From Fragilaria radians (taxonomy: Eukaryota > Bacillariophyta > Fragilariophyceae > Fragilariales > Fragilariaceae), in contig CAAAJI010000083.1 in the NCBI GenBank assembly GCA_900642245.1, positions 105,396 through 169,395 of the forward strand: a DNA stretch of 64,000 bases, read 5' to 3'. Numbering within the stretch: the first letter of the stretch is position 1; every line of letters begins with the position of its first letter. The translations under genes and the position numbers were made by a program. This document shows, one piece after another, positions 11,501 through 21,818 of the stretch. The notes beneath the pieces were generated by a model. That model saw only the letters and a program-made list of their open reading frames with translations, did no database searches and was not told where the DNA came from.

Positions 11501-13621
11501 AAGGTTGATTCTTTAGGAGTATTGACACGGGAAAGTTAGACGCTTTAGCTTTTCTTAAGTTAGTATTATAGATTTGTTCGTAAATTACGGCATTTCCATT
11601 TTCTCAAGCAGAAACTGGTGTAAGGCATTCTACAACAAGATCAGCATCTGCTCTGTAACGAGAGAAACCAATTAGAAGTTATGACCTACTTTCGACTACG
11701 TCTAGAATTTGGGCCTTGTTAAATCTTTAAGTTAAATGTGAATTGAATAATTAATACATCATCATTCAGTTTAAATTATCTATATTGCTTGAACTTTTCT
11801 AGGAGTAATAGAAGATAGCTTCATTGACATGCAATTACTAATCATCAAAACCTTTTTGGGAACCTTTGACTACTTTGCATCCAAGAAAAGAAGGTACTCT
11901 TCGCTATTGTTGCTGTTTGATGTAAGCTTCTCAAAATATAGTAAAGATAAGGAAGGGCAACGGTGCGGTGGCAAAGAAATCACCAAAATGCAACTTATTT
12001 CTTCAATTGATTTTGTAATGTTGATTGTATGGTGCTGGGATGAATCTATGTTTTTGCTTTGATCAAAGGTTTTAGCTTTTTACAATAGTCTTTAAAATGT
12101 TGTTCGTTATTTTATGCTCGTTTTTGTCTTGATCTCTACCCTGAAGACTTTGTCCTGGACTAATTTTCAGTATATCTTAAGAAAAACGGCAAGCACACTT
12201 CCCTTCTAATAATATGCTTGAGAAGGCATGCTAAGCGTTTCCAAGTCTTTTCCCCCCAGTAATGACACCACGAGATCGCTAAGAGAAGCTCAACAGCTTC
12301 TTCATCCAACCGTCTATTCAATTGACTATCAACGTAGGGGAGAACCCGTCCATCCAAAGTTCGAATTCTCATACTATTTTAAGCAGCCTTCTCAAATGAT
12401 ATCAGAATCTTAATCTCACAGATGGAAATCAACTATTGGTCAATTCTTCAGGGAAGAACGCACTTACAAGCAAACGTGTGATTAAAGTGATCTGCCATGA
12501 AAGGAAAGCATGAAAAACGTTTTCTAAGATAAATAACTCTTTAAATCGTCGTTTTCATATCAAATGAGGAGATTGTTCCTTGACATAGAGTTCGGGAATT
12601 AACTCTATTTCTAGGGGCAACGCAATACTCTAGGTTGACAGGATACAATAAGAAGTCATGAAGTAAGGAGGACTGTTTCAATAATTAAATATTTCGTTCA
12701 AATTGAGTAATGACACGAAGCGTACGAACATTCAAATAATTTGAATAATGATAACGTTGTCAAAATTATTACACTTGAATCGGGAAGTATTACATTGATC
12801 TACCTCAAATTTCAATCTATCGTAAAATCCAATCCTTCAATCTGAAAACCATTTGCTATCATTTTTCATGTTTCATCTTCGATAATAGGCCATGATATAA
12901 CGGCAAAGCCATTTGACTATAAAATGGAAATCACACTTCTTTCGAGATTCTTCGGAAACTAGATGATTTCAAATGTTATTAAACACAGTAAAGCTGTAAG
13001 ATGTTTCACTGGTAAAAGATCAGATCAAGGGGATTAGTTGTGCAAAGCAATTAACGCTCCATTTGATGATGAAATGTGTAATTATAGGGATGACTCAATG
13101 GCTTCAAACTTGATAGCACAGGTCCTTGTAAACCAGACAATAAGGACTTGAGAAGAAAACATGTTTCTAACATGTAAGCCAGAAACATTAAATCCTCAGG
13201 CTTGATTGTCAGAACTCTTTCATTTTTTAAAAATTGGAATAACATATTTCCTCACAAGTAACCCATCACATCCTCCCCTGTACATCCTCGTTTGTATCCA
13301 CAATACTTGGTATCTTCTCCTTCAAACGCAGACTTTGTTTTATTTCTTTATGTTATTGCATTAGATCGTAAGAAATTTAACAAAGGCTATTTTTTTGCAT
13401 GCTCATCACTGGATCATCATTTAATTTATGCTTTGAGACTAACGCGGATCCTGAAGTCACGTGCTAATTTTTTAAGTACTTAAACAAGTGCCAATTCGAC
13501 ACCGATCACTATCTAAAGCAATGAATCTGTTCCATCTGGGTGGCAGGCATGGTTAATAGTGGGAACTTCCACTTTTGAAGCTACTTTAAGGAACAACAAC
13601 TGCTTTTGATGTACATCTGGT
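8508..13621. other. Gene-poor stretch of about 5 kb
   Basis: Long AT-rich DNA with frequent stops in all frames. Open frames of 60 to 90 codons occur on both strands, but most show skewed, low-complexity composition. The part near 8508-9130 is probably the upstream region of the p31comet-like gene and contains a small hairpin (ACTCG...CGAGT near 9023-9040). One minus-strand frame at 12160-12372 looks more protein-like and is listed separately. I see no recognisable transposon gene, long terminal repeat or tRNA. Confidence 0.4.
12160..12372 (-). CDS. Small hypothetical ORF or gene relic, 70 residues
   Basis: The frame runs from an ATG at 12372 to a stop at 12160. Its composition is more protein-like than the surrounding frames: an acidic amphipathic segment (LNRRLDEEAVELLLAIS), then WCHYWGEKTWKRL and a basic hydrophobic end. 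No domain is recognisable. It stands alone in a gene-poor stretch with no neighbour on the same strand nearby. It could be a short gene, one exon of a spliced gene, or the remnant of a larger sequence. Confidence 0.2.
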   Translation of the reverse strand: MRIRTLDGRVLPYVDSQLNRRLDEEAVELLLAISWCHYWGEKTWKRLACLLKHIIRREVCLPFFLRYTEN

Positions 13622-14046
13622 TCATAAAATATATGTCTTATTGCCTGAAAGAAATGATTCCAATGGCACAATAAACGGGCCTGTTCCAGCAACAATACCC
13701 TTTATATTGGCTGGAGGTGGTGCATTTAGGTCTACAAATGTTTTTATCAAACAAATGGACCGTCTTTGAGCAACTTATATATAAAGTGACATAGATGATC
13801 TTGAATTGCAGTTTAAAAATTTTCCGAAGAAATATCACGCAGATAAAAACTGTAAACAAATTGTATTCGAAGCTTCCAAAAACAAAACGTTTGCTGAACA
13901 GTAGTTACTTTGGGTGGGGGATTGGCCACAACGTTTCCAGGCACTTCAATTGTTGAGTCCGACTTTCTGTAATCGGCTGGGAAAAAGATGGGTGTTGAAC
14001 CAGGCTGAGCAATCTCAGCCTTGAAGGGGTACTTCATGCCAAGCAA
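13622..14046 (-). other. Two coding-like segments, possible small spliced gene or relic
   Basis: Segment 1 starts at an ATG at 14046 and runs to about 13909, where a GT donor (GTAACTAC) follows a complete codon. It encodes 46 residues rich in Pro and Gly, ending VVANPPPK. Segment 2, about 13728-13622, is open in another frame and reads NAPPPANIKGIVAGTGPFIV and then PLESFLSGNKTYIL before a stop. Both have protein-like composition with no low-complexity runs. The nearest AG acceptor (TTTGTAG) would not restore frame from the donor I see. Either another splice pair is used or this is a decayed gene. No family is recognised. Confidence 0.25.
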
Positions 14047-14192
14047 AGGAAAGCACTAAAGCATATTGAAGGTATTTTGAACCAGTCTAAAGCAGAAAAA
14101 AAATATATACAAACTTTTGACTTCAGTTTTTTTCCACTATTTGCTTAAAAGTGGAAAAGTAGATGCTTTGGGCATAGCTTGAAGACGATTAA

Positions 14193-14459
14193 ATTTCACT
14201 GGTATTGCAAAAACGCGATTTCCTATATCACGTGAAATTGTCACGTTTCAAGACTAAAGAATTTGCTCAAGAGATTTTCGATGCGGCTTTGGCAAAATTG
14301 TATATTTGTCCTAATAGAATTGTTTTGCCAACTTTGATGCCTAAGATAGTTTAGACTTAAACGATGTCCGTGAATCAATGTTTGTTTCTATTAGAGGATG
14401 AAGGGCAATTTTCAAGTTTAACATTTATAAGAGAGTATATATCGAGCCTTTGCATAAAT
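14193..14459 (+). pseudogene. Broken coding segment, weakly DUF547-like
   Basis: From 14193 to 14351 one frame encodes about 53 residues with good protein character, including SRFKTKEFAQEIFDAALAKL followed by ICPNRIVLPTLMPKI. It then meets TAG (14352) and TAA (14358). A second frame continues the sense with DLNDVRESMFVSIR, and the first frame resumes with EDEGQFSSLTFIREYISS. This pattern suggests a real coding sequence disrupted by indels, or assembly errors close to the nearby gap. The segment with two helices and an R-I-V-L-P-x-L-x-P-K-I end resembles the C-terminal part of DUF547 domains, but only weakly. It could be the upstream part of the gene that follows. Confidence 0.3.
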
Positions 14460-15642
14460 ATGATATTCCTACTAGGGAATCAGTCCGACATAAGGCACGA
14501 AGAGTGTGGTAAAGCTTGTGAAACGCTTAAAGAAGACGCTGTAGGAACCATGGATGATAAGGGTTGTGTCAGCGGAACAACCACACTTACAATGTCGCTG
14601 TTGACTGCGATTAATGGCTTTGGTAACCTGAATGAAGAAGTGGAAGACGGCGAACTATATCCGCAAGTGAATCGTAGCAACTTTAATTCGAGTTTAACTT
14701 CAAATTCTGGCACTTCCGCCCTTCTTGATGCTCAGATGATGGTTTCAGGGATTGGTACTCATCAAAATAAAGACGCCATTTCTGCCAGAGCACGTGCTGA
14801 ACAGGAAGAGCTGCAAGCAAAGATGGTTCTCTTGACGAAGGATCCCAAGCTATGGCTACAATTTAAAACTAGGCTTCACGCAGTATCTTCTGGTAACGGA
14901 ATTGTAGGGATTCAAATAGCCATGAAAGATTTCATATCCGATCATCCTGAAATCGAGGAGCTCTATATGAAAGAGAAAAATGATGTTGAGCAACCAGCAA
15001 CGGGTGGCTTTGGAAAATTGCGGCGCATGACAATGCTGCAATCAGTTCGAGCCTTGACATCCGACCTANNNNNNNNNNNNNNNNNNNNNNNNNNNNNNNN
15101 NNNNNNNNNNNNNNNNNNNNNNNNNNNNNNNNNNNNNNNNNNNNNNNNNNNNNNNNNNNNNNNNNNNNNNNNNNNNNNNNNNNNNNNNNNNNNNNNNNNN
15201 NNNNNNNNNNNNNNNNNNNNNNNNNNNNNNNNNNNNNNNNNNNNNNNNNNNNNNNNNNNNNNNNNNNNNNNNNNNNNNNNNNNNNNNNNNNNNNNNNNNN
15301 NNNTCCCGAGAAACTTCGATCGGTTCAACAAGACTCTTCCCGGCTTCGTGCCCAACTCATCCAAGAAATATATCCACAGAATCTCAAGGTTCCAAAGGCC
15401 TAGTAGCAGCTAGAAGACTTCCATGGAGGTCATCAAATGAAGGGGCCATGCCTTCGGAAACGGCACATGCATCACATACCAACTGTGAAGTAATTGTGGA
15501 AAAAAGTTTAGATGCCTTAAAGTCTCTGAATGAAGAAAACACTAGTATAAATCTGGAAAATGACAGGAAAGCGCAACGAGCAAAAAGCACGCCAAGCAAT
15601 GCAAGTCGTTGTCCCGGTCTTGTGGGAGCTACTACAGCCTAA
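14460..15642 (+). CDS. Unrecognised gene interrupted by an assembly gap
   Basis: Before the gap, the frame encodes an acidic, low-complexity protein. It contains a short helical region with DPKLWLQFKTRLHAVSSGNG and a following DFISDHPEIEELYMKEK. After the gap, one frame is open from the first known base (15304) to a stop at 15642 and encodes a Ser/Arg-rich, then Glu/Asn-rich tail ending in GATTA. The frames before and after the 235-N gap do not match, so the gap length is an estimate or an intron lies in it. The start is uncertain: the ATG at 14460 is a choice, and the ATG at 14364 is in the same frame. No domain is recognised. An AQSL-like Arg-rich segment (KLRRMTMLQSVRALTSDL) lies just before the gap. 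Confidence 0.45.
15069..15303. other. Assembly gap, 235 N
   Basis: A run of 235 undetermined bases lies inside the gene at 14460-15642. The reading frames on its two sides differ by one base given the stated length, so the length is probably not exact unless the gap hides an intron. Confidence 0.98.
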
Positions 15643-15986
15643 GGCCAGGAGTTATTCAATTCAATCGTGAATGGAAGTCGTGCTATTGTGGCAAACTAAT
15701 CAAAATGAATTTAATAGACAGCTCATCTTCATTCATGTTATGAACTAACGACTTGATAAGAAACGTTACATAATATCCAATTCATAAAAATCTAATTTTT
15801 CATGCCTCATACTAGTTTCTTCATTAAGTTCAGAATGGAACTTAATCTATGTCTTTCATAGTTTGCATGAGTTTGCTTGTTAATAAACGGATTGGATTTG
15901 GGAGTTTTAACGTGCGAGAATAACCAATAGCACTTGTGTTTGGAAGTACAAATCCTCACAACAACAATTCTCAATCATTGGCAAAC

Positions 15987-16286
15987 ATGTCAGTCTCTAA
16001 ATGCAGCTTTGAATTTAAGGCTCCTAAAGGAATTGACTTACTTGTTTGGCGTGGCACTTTAGATGCATTTACATCAAGTACAACAAAATCACATTCAATC
16101 AGAATGAGTCAAAGAGAAGTGATTGATGCCCAGGAGAAGTATTTGATGTCACTGTACAACAACGAACAGGAACGTATTCCACAGCAGTTAGCTAAGAGAT
16201 CATCAGAAATCATGGACAAGTCAAAGCAGCCAGAATATCCAGTTATAGGGATTATTCACCTAGGACTACAGATATACCAAAGATAG
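15987..16286 (+). CDS. Small hypothetical protein, 99 residues
   Basis: The frame is open from a GTG at 15936. The first ATG is at 15987 and the stop ends at 16286. The protein starts MSVSKCSFEFKAPKGIDLLV and continues with a Ser/Thr-rich stretch, then a charged helix (SQREVIDAQEKYLMSLYNNE). Composition is protein-like through about residue 85 and poor at the end, which suggests that the true 3' end may be lost or spliced. It could be a short gene or a fragment of a larger one. No family is recognised. Confidence 0.3.
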   Translation: MSVSKCSFEFKAPKGIDLLVWRGTLDAFTSSTTKSHSIRMSQREVIDAQEKYLMSLYNNEQERIPQQLAKRSSEIMDKSKQPEYPVIGIIHLGLQIYQR

Positions 16287-18177
16287 TTTTGCTTCACCCA
16301 ATAGTCAGCACTGCCTTTATGCCAAGGTTTCTAGGTGGAAATCTTTCCGGTCAATCATTCAGAATCATACCAAAAAATCCTAGTTCCCCTATATTTTGCC
16401 CAAGGGGAGAGTTCCTGTGGTAATCTTGTAAATTGCAGCCATAAAAAGGGTAATGTACATAATGCAAATTAACTTTACACAGGATATCAGATAACCTTGA
16501 TTGCTTTATGAAGAAAGTTAGAGGACAATTATACATCATATGCATAAAACGTTTTTCTTATTGCTTGAGTGTGATCATGTTTAGGGTTGTTTCCTTTAGC
16601 CCTTGTTTTGACAAAGCATCACTTTCTTCCTTGGATGACCACCAAAATATTGAGTTGCAATATTACTGATGCGCATGGGGTAAACTTTCTCAATATGCTT
16701 CATATAGCATTTATTATCCGTTGCGTAGCTGGGCTAATTCAAGATATAGACTCCAGAAATGTGTGTCATGGGCTTCAATGTAGCATACACCGCGGTTTGT
16801 GCAAAAGGTTTGTCCAAATTTTGGCGTGTCTATTTTCCACTTTGAGCTGTTTTGGTCACAAGAATATGATATTGGTTTTTAACCTTTTCATTCCTAAATA
16901 TTTTTGAATGACATATATCATTTGAAGTATCCAATGAAAATCACTACAAATTTTGGAATATGTTTTGTTGAGACATATGGGGCAACACAAGACTTTCACA
17001 TGTTGACCATTTGATAATCACAAAATCCAATGCACTGAATCTATGATCATTACCTTGATGTAATGAAAAGACCTGCAACGTAGCTAAATCAAAAATGCAT
17101 GTGAACAAACTATAATTTGTCTGCATGCTACAGCAGATTAACAGAAGCATCATCATGGTTGTAGCATTCAGGACCATCTAGATCAATATTTGCACAAAGA
17201 TTCATAAATTCATCCCTTGACATTGTTTTCTTGAAGTTGCCATGACCAGTGAACATTTCTGTTTCCAATAATAGGAGATATCATTCAATGGTGAGGGGAG
17301 AGCCAATCAGTATTAGGCTTAGTCAGCATGTTTTTCAGAGTGTGATAAAAAAATTCAAAAGTTTTTCCAACAAATGTGATATCTCAGGCCAATCCTTATG
17401 GCTACAAAATATTTTTACACTACAGAACGTCCACATCCGGGTTTTGGATGTTTTGTAAATTTTACCAAAAATTGAACATTCTTTCCCTTACCCTCATTAC
17501 AAAACACAATAACAAAACATCCAAATACATATATTAAAGAATGGTTATTTTCATATTATTTTTTGGGGGGGGCAGGCCAGTGCAACGGTCTCGAACTAAC
17601 GACTTGGTGATTTACGAAAAAACAGCAATGTCATCATTAACTGTTGGCCATGAAAATGATGGCTACAAACATAGCAATGTTACTTCTTTATCGTTTGCTT
17701 CAAGACAAAAACGAAGGTAAATTACAGAAAAGAGTGTTGTCAGTCAAAGGCTCTTGTCAGAGCGTCATGCACGAATTGCGAGGGTCGTTCATCTTTAAAT
17801 TACGCCAATCGCTCAAGAGAAACTCCAAACATGTGTGTGTCATGTGGATACCTCTTTTTGCGGGAATAATTTGAGGTATTGTCTCAATGGCTAGGTCTGT
17901 ATGTATAATGTACAGGCCTGTTGGTATTCGGATGTTTTGTAGGCCTACAAAACGACCGGAACACTTTGTAAAAAACCCGGAAAACAAAGAGCATTACAAA
18001 ACATACGATTTGTAATTTGGACGTTTTGCACCACAAAAGGATTAAAATTTCGAAAAAACGTCCATAACCAGGATGTGGACATTTTGTTTTATGGACGTTT
18101 TGTGCCACATAAGCACCGGCCTCATAACCTTAGAGAGCATGAAACAGAAGTCTCAGTCCAGAACAACGATTGCCTGA
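16287..18177. other. Intergenic region holding repeat motifs
   Basis: About 1.9 kb with no convincing gene. Open frames here are short and lack protein-like composition. The second half contains a cluster of related inverted motifs, described separately, and a run of G followed by GGCAGGCCAG near 17562. The last part must contain the promoter of the ankyrin gene that starts at 18178. Confidence 0.4.
17428..18110. repeat. Cluster of inverted GGAYGTTTTG motifs, possible non-autonomous element
   Basis: The motif GGA(C/T)GTTTTG or its reverse complement recurs at about 17446, 17512, 17930, 18019, 18056 and 18092, with degenerate copies between. GTCCACATCC near 17430 and GGATGTGGAC near 18071 form an inverted pair about 640 bases apart. 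In the middle lies a perfect 18-base palindrome, TTTTGTAGGCCTACAAAA (about 17935-17952), inside a longer imperfect one. The arrangement fits a decayed MITE-like element, but I see no clean target-site duplication. Confidence 0.4.
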
Positions 18178-19476
18178 ATGGAATTACGAAGGAGGATTTG
18201 TGAAATCATTAATGATCTTTCAAACGAATCTTCTTTGGAGGAAGTTTCAACGCATTTGAATCAATTTTTAGAATTTGCCAATGTATCGAAAAACGATGAA
18301 AGTCATCTGAACCAAGATGGTGAAGGTAGTGAGATCACGCCTCTCCTGTTGGCATGTGACAAAGGACACATGTCGTGTCTACAATTTATGGTTCAACATC
18401 CCCATACAATCTTATGGGGAGACCCAAAGACTACTACATCTCCCTTAACATGTGGTGCAAATACAGCGTTACATCATGCTGGAATGACTGGTAGTTTGCA
18501 TGCGATAGACGTCGTCGTTGCAATGGGGTGTAATATACAAGAATTATTACAAATCACAAATGTACATGGTGACACGACAATTATGATGGCATGTGTCTAT
18601 AATCAGGTTGAGTTTCTTCAAAAGTTGAAAGTTGAAATAGACGAGAATGTCTTTTTCGACATGCTACATGTTGCCAATAAATCTGGCGATACTCCTTTGG
18701 TATTGGCGTTTGGATATGGCCATAAGGAGACACTGAAATTCTTACTGGAATCTGGTGTTCGAGCAAGTTATGACGCCGTCTCAGCGTGTAAACAAAAGGA
18801 ACGTGAAATGAGAACTTTGCTAGAAAATTTGGGTACTGAGATAACGGAAGATATGAAGATTAAACTAAGGAATGTAAAACATTGTCTAGTAATCTTGGAA
18901 GTTGCACTTGCCAAAGAAACCCACGAGTCCTTTCAAAATTTGCTTCAAAACGAAGAGTCTCAACAGAAATCCAAGCCAGGTATAGCAGTAGTTAAGAAAA
19001 CGAAGAGGAAACCGAAAAATGGCGCGGTCAATCAACAGGAGTTCAAAGATATTAAAATAGAGCAGCCAGCACGAACTCCTGATTTTGACTTGCCTTCTAG
19101 GATTTCTCTATCACACCCAAGATTCAGAACTCTAGCTGACGGTTCGATCGTCAAGCCATCGAAGGAAAGAAATGAATCAGAGAATCATTTTCCAAACACT
19201 ACAGTCTACGACAACATACATGGGATACCTAAGTCAATGAATCAAATGTTTCGAGATCGTCTTCGAGAACCAAATCGTTATGACGATATGTCAATAGATG
19301 CTATGATGGATTCCCTCTGCCTAGATGCATCCATGCTATTGTTCAATGCTCACAACATGGCTATGAATCTATCCCCTTCGCAGTTGGAAATGATCGAATC
19401 AATTTTGCATCGGCAAGTCATGGCTGTACACCAAGCTAAACAAATTCAAGAGAAATTATTAAAGACAGGAGATTAG
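18178..19476 (+). CDS. Ankyrin-repeat protein, 432 residues
   Basis: Single exon from the ATG at 18178. After an N-terminal helical region come about four ankyrin-type repeats between residues 50 and 205. They can be recognised by TPLLLACDKGHMSCLQFM, TALHHAGMTGSLHAIDVV, the partial unit GDTTIMMACVYNQVEFL, and GDTPLVLAFGYGHKETLKFL. A helix and a basic patch (KKTKRKPKN, about residue 275) that could act as a nuclear localisation signal follow. Then come a conserved-looking segment (SLSHPRFRTLADGSIV) and a C-terminal helix. Ankyrin repeats mediate protein binding; no catalytic domain is visible. The gene converges on the NSUN-like methyltransferase, and their stop codons overlap within TTAG (19473-19476). 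The specific role is unknown. Confidence 0.8.
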   Translation: MELRRRICEIINDLSNESSLEEVSTHLNQFLEFANVSKNDESHLNQDGEGSEITPLLLACDKGHMSCLQFMVQHPHTILWGDPKTTTSPLTCGANTALHHAGMTGSLHAIDVVVAMGCNIQELLQITNVHGDTTIMMACVYNQVEFLQKLKVEIDENVFFDMLHVANKSGDTPLVLAFGYGHKETLKFLLESGVRASYDAVSACKQKEREMRTLLENLGTEITEDMKIKLRNVKHCLVILEVALAKETHESFQNLLQNEESQQKSKPGIAVVKKTKRKPKNGAVNQQEFKDIKIEQPARTPDFDLPSRISLSHPRFRTLADGSIVKPSKERNESENHFPNTTVYDNIHGIPKSMNQMFRDRLREPNRYDDMSIDAMMDSLCLDASMLLFNAHNMAMNLSPSQLEMIESILHRQVMAVHQAKQIQEKLLKTGD

Positions 19477-20708
19477 GACGAAACGATGCTCCCTTTTTTA
19501 CCAATTTTGGCGACAAAAAAGCCTCCACCAGAGAATTCTTCGGTACAGCTTGGCTTGAATCGTATTGTACCTTCCAAGTCACCCTCAGATATAAAAGTAT
19601 GATTTGGGAATTTCAGTGGTATCAAAAAGGCATCCTTTTCAATCCCCAATAGCCATTGAACGACATCTTCGTTTTGGGAATGTGATATAGAACAAGTGGA
19701 GTAAACCATTACCCCTCCCGGCCTCAATAGGCGAAAGCCTGATCCCGCAAGCCCTCTTTGTAATTTCAATAATTCCTTTAGATGACTTTGATCTGTTAGT
19801 CTTTGATTACTTAAAGATTCATTTTGATTTTTCTTCCTTAAACTCTCTAGCATGTGTTTTAATGAACCATCTGTACTACATTCAGCATCTACTAGGACAC
19901 GATCAAACAGCCCCATTCTTGGGAGTTCACATTCACTGAATGAAGTGATACATTTCAATCGCTTTTGTTCCCTGGCACGAGCACTCTTGTTAAGTCGTTT
20001 CCTTGAACTTATTGTGGGCTCTTCTTCCGTAGTCAGCACAGAATCAAAGATAAGATTTCCTGGCTTCGTCCCAAATAATGTCCCATCTTCGCAATACAGC
20101 TGAATATGGGGACTATTTGTCTTCATGAATTCTCTCCCAGATGTCTTTGGGTGGATATGATATTTACGAACAATTTTCTTACAAAGAGACATTCTTCTTT
20201 CGGATACATCTACTCCAACCAATGTAACTCCAGAGGCTTCATTTACTGGTATCATATCCGCTATCATACATAGCTTAAGACCAGGTGCACAACAAAGATC
20301 TAATATCCGTTCGTTGGCAAACGAAGTTCCATGTTGTTGATTTTGCTGTTGATTCTCATGTCGCTTTCCGTCGTCCTTGTCATATTGATTTGTCAGCAAG
20401 ACAGCAACAGCAGCTCCGGAACTAACGTCCATTCCATAAACTTTACCAGAATGAAAGTATTCCATCTCGTTCAAGCGAATACTGGATGGTACTGAATAAA
20501 ATCCAAATTCTTCCTCTAACCACGGTATACTTTTTGCATCAGGTATGCATGCCAATGTCTTGTCTTTGTCAAATCTTGGATTCAAACGAATAAAACGAGT
20601 TGTAGCAACATTTTCGTCAAGGAGAGATTCGATGTTATCGATTCCATGACTTTTGTAGAAACTTTGAAGCTCTGTCGAAACAAGGTTCTCCGCTGTTGTT
20701 CGTGTCAT
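19473..20708 (-). CDS. NOL1/NOP2/Sun (NSUN) family RNA m5C methyltransferase
   Basis: The first ATG is at 20708, giving 411 residues; the frame is open upstream only through a TTG. NSUN enzymes transfer a methyl group from SAM to C5 of cytosine in tRNA or rRNA. The SAM-binding motif ILDLCCAPGLKL lies near residue 136 and the acidic strand GVDVSERR follows. The two family cysteines are present: motif IV reads DAECSTDG (the usual DxPCS has Pro, here Glu) and motif VI reads YSTCS, which carries the usual nucleophile. The region before the core (RFIRLN, VYGMDVSSGAA) matches the family's pre-core sequence. A Gln/Asn-rich insertion lies just before the SAM motif, and a basic insertion (RKRLNKSARAREQKR) lies between the SAM core and motif IV. 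The family is clear; the subfamily and RNA target are not. Confidence 0.9.
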   Translation of the reverse strand: MTRTTAENLVSTELQSFYKSHGIDNIESLLDENVATTRFIRLNPRFDKDKTLACIPDAKSIPWLEEEFGFYSVPSSIRLNEMEYFHSGKVYGMDVSSGAAVAVLLTNQYDKDDGKRHENQQQNQQHGTSFANERILDLCCAPGLKLCMIADMIPVNEASGVTLVGVDVSERRMSLCKKIVRKYHIHPKTSGREFMKTNSPHIQLYCEDGTLFGTKPGNLIFDSVLTTEEEPTISSRKRLNKSARAREQKRLKCITSFSECELPRMGLFDRVLVDAECSTDGSLKHMLESLRKKNQNESLSNQRLTDQSHLKELLKLQRGLAGSGFRLLRPGGVMVYSTCSISHSQNEDVVQWLLGIEKDAFLIPLKFPNHTFISEGDLEGTIRFKPSCTEEFSGGGFFVAKIGKKGSIVSS

Positions 20709-21818
20709 CAGAATTTTAGTGTCGGACAAAAAGGAATTTCGGGAATTTAAGGTGGCAAAAAATGAAAAAAAAGGCTACACCATCAAACAGAAATTTTATT
20801 TTCTCACTTTTAGCCCAAACCAATCGCTATTCAATTCAAGAAAAGTGATAATGCAAGCATCAACTGCTACTTTTTCAAATGTTTACATCCAAACTTGAAG
20901 TTTGTCAAGAAGTCACCTCACAGCATCTCCACAAAGATCGTTGTGGTTTAAACTTTTAATCTTGTAATTAATTCTTGAAAACTTTTTTGCATTACTACTG
21001 GATCAAGATCTATGCTCAGGGTATCTGATCACTTTCATTCAATACGTACTTTTCCTAAAGCAATTTCAGGAATTCATTCCTCCTCAGGGGTTAGGGGTTA
21101 GGTTAATCTTGTAATTAATTCTTGAAAACTTTTTTGCATTACTACTGGATCAAGATCTATGCTCAGGGTATCTGATCACTTTCATTCAATACGTACTTTT
21201 CCTAAAGCAATTTCAGGAATTCATTCCTCCTCAGGATTAGAATACTCGGGCTCACTATTGACCTTACCAACTTGTTTATTTTGACATCTTCATTAGTGCT
21301 TAGGCAATTTGTTGTTGTAAATCACATAACGATCAACCTTCATTCTGCCTTGCAAGGTGTAAGTAATTTCTTAGAATCAAAAACTAGAATTCAAGAATTT
21401 GTGAAAACAATTTATTTATAACAAAGCATGATATAAAAAGTAACGTGATAAACTTGAACTATTTCTAAGGGAGAACTTAAGTATTGGAATTGTAAGGTAT
21501 TATTCAGGTGTCTAGCTCAGCCTCATAACTATTTTTTTAAATTTAAATGTTATTTGTTTCACTGTCCAAAAAGTTCTAGGTAAATCTATGAAAGAAATAT
21601 CTATATTATTGTATTTTTGATCTTAGATTCTATCATCTTCACTCCAAAGGCAATTCTTTGCCTTGCTATTACGTGTTTATAGCAACTGAGATTTTTAAAA
21701 ATCAGATTGATGTCTTGTATTTGAATCCAGAAACGTTCACGAAAGAAAGGATCGGCATACCATTTGATTCCAAGTTTTGTTCAAAGAATATCTACAAAAG
21801 ATGTTCCTCCGGCAGTCT
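20709..21818. other. Intergenic region with a tandem duplication
   Basis: About 1.1 kb between the start of the NSUN gene and the stop of the Nudix gene, both on the minus strand. It carries the promoter of the NSUN gene and a 133-base direct duplication (see repeat entry). The rest is AT-rich, and I see no coding signal. Confidence 0.5.
20956..21235. repeat. Perfect 133-base direct duplication with a telomere-like spacer
   Basis: The copies at 20956-21088 and 21103-21235 appear identical by eye along their whole length. Between them lies a 14-base spacer, GGTTAGGGGTTAGG, a degenerate form of the TTAGGG telomere unit. The first copy runs directly into it (CAGGGGTTAG). The perfect identity means a very recent duplication, or an assembly artefact. 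Confidence 0.9.

Noticed and set aside
17560..17575. A G-run as a possible G-quadruplex
   Set aside because: It is a single run without the four tracts needed, and may be an assembly-sensitive homopolymer.
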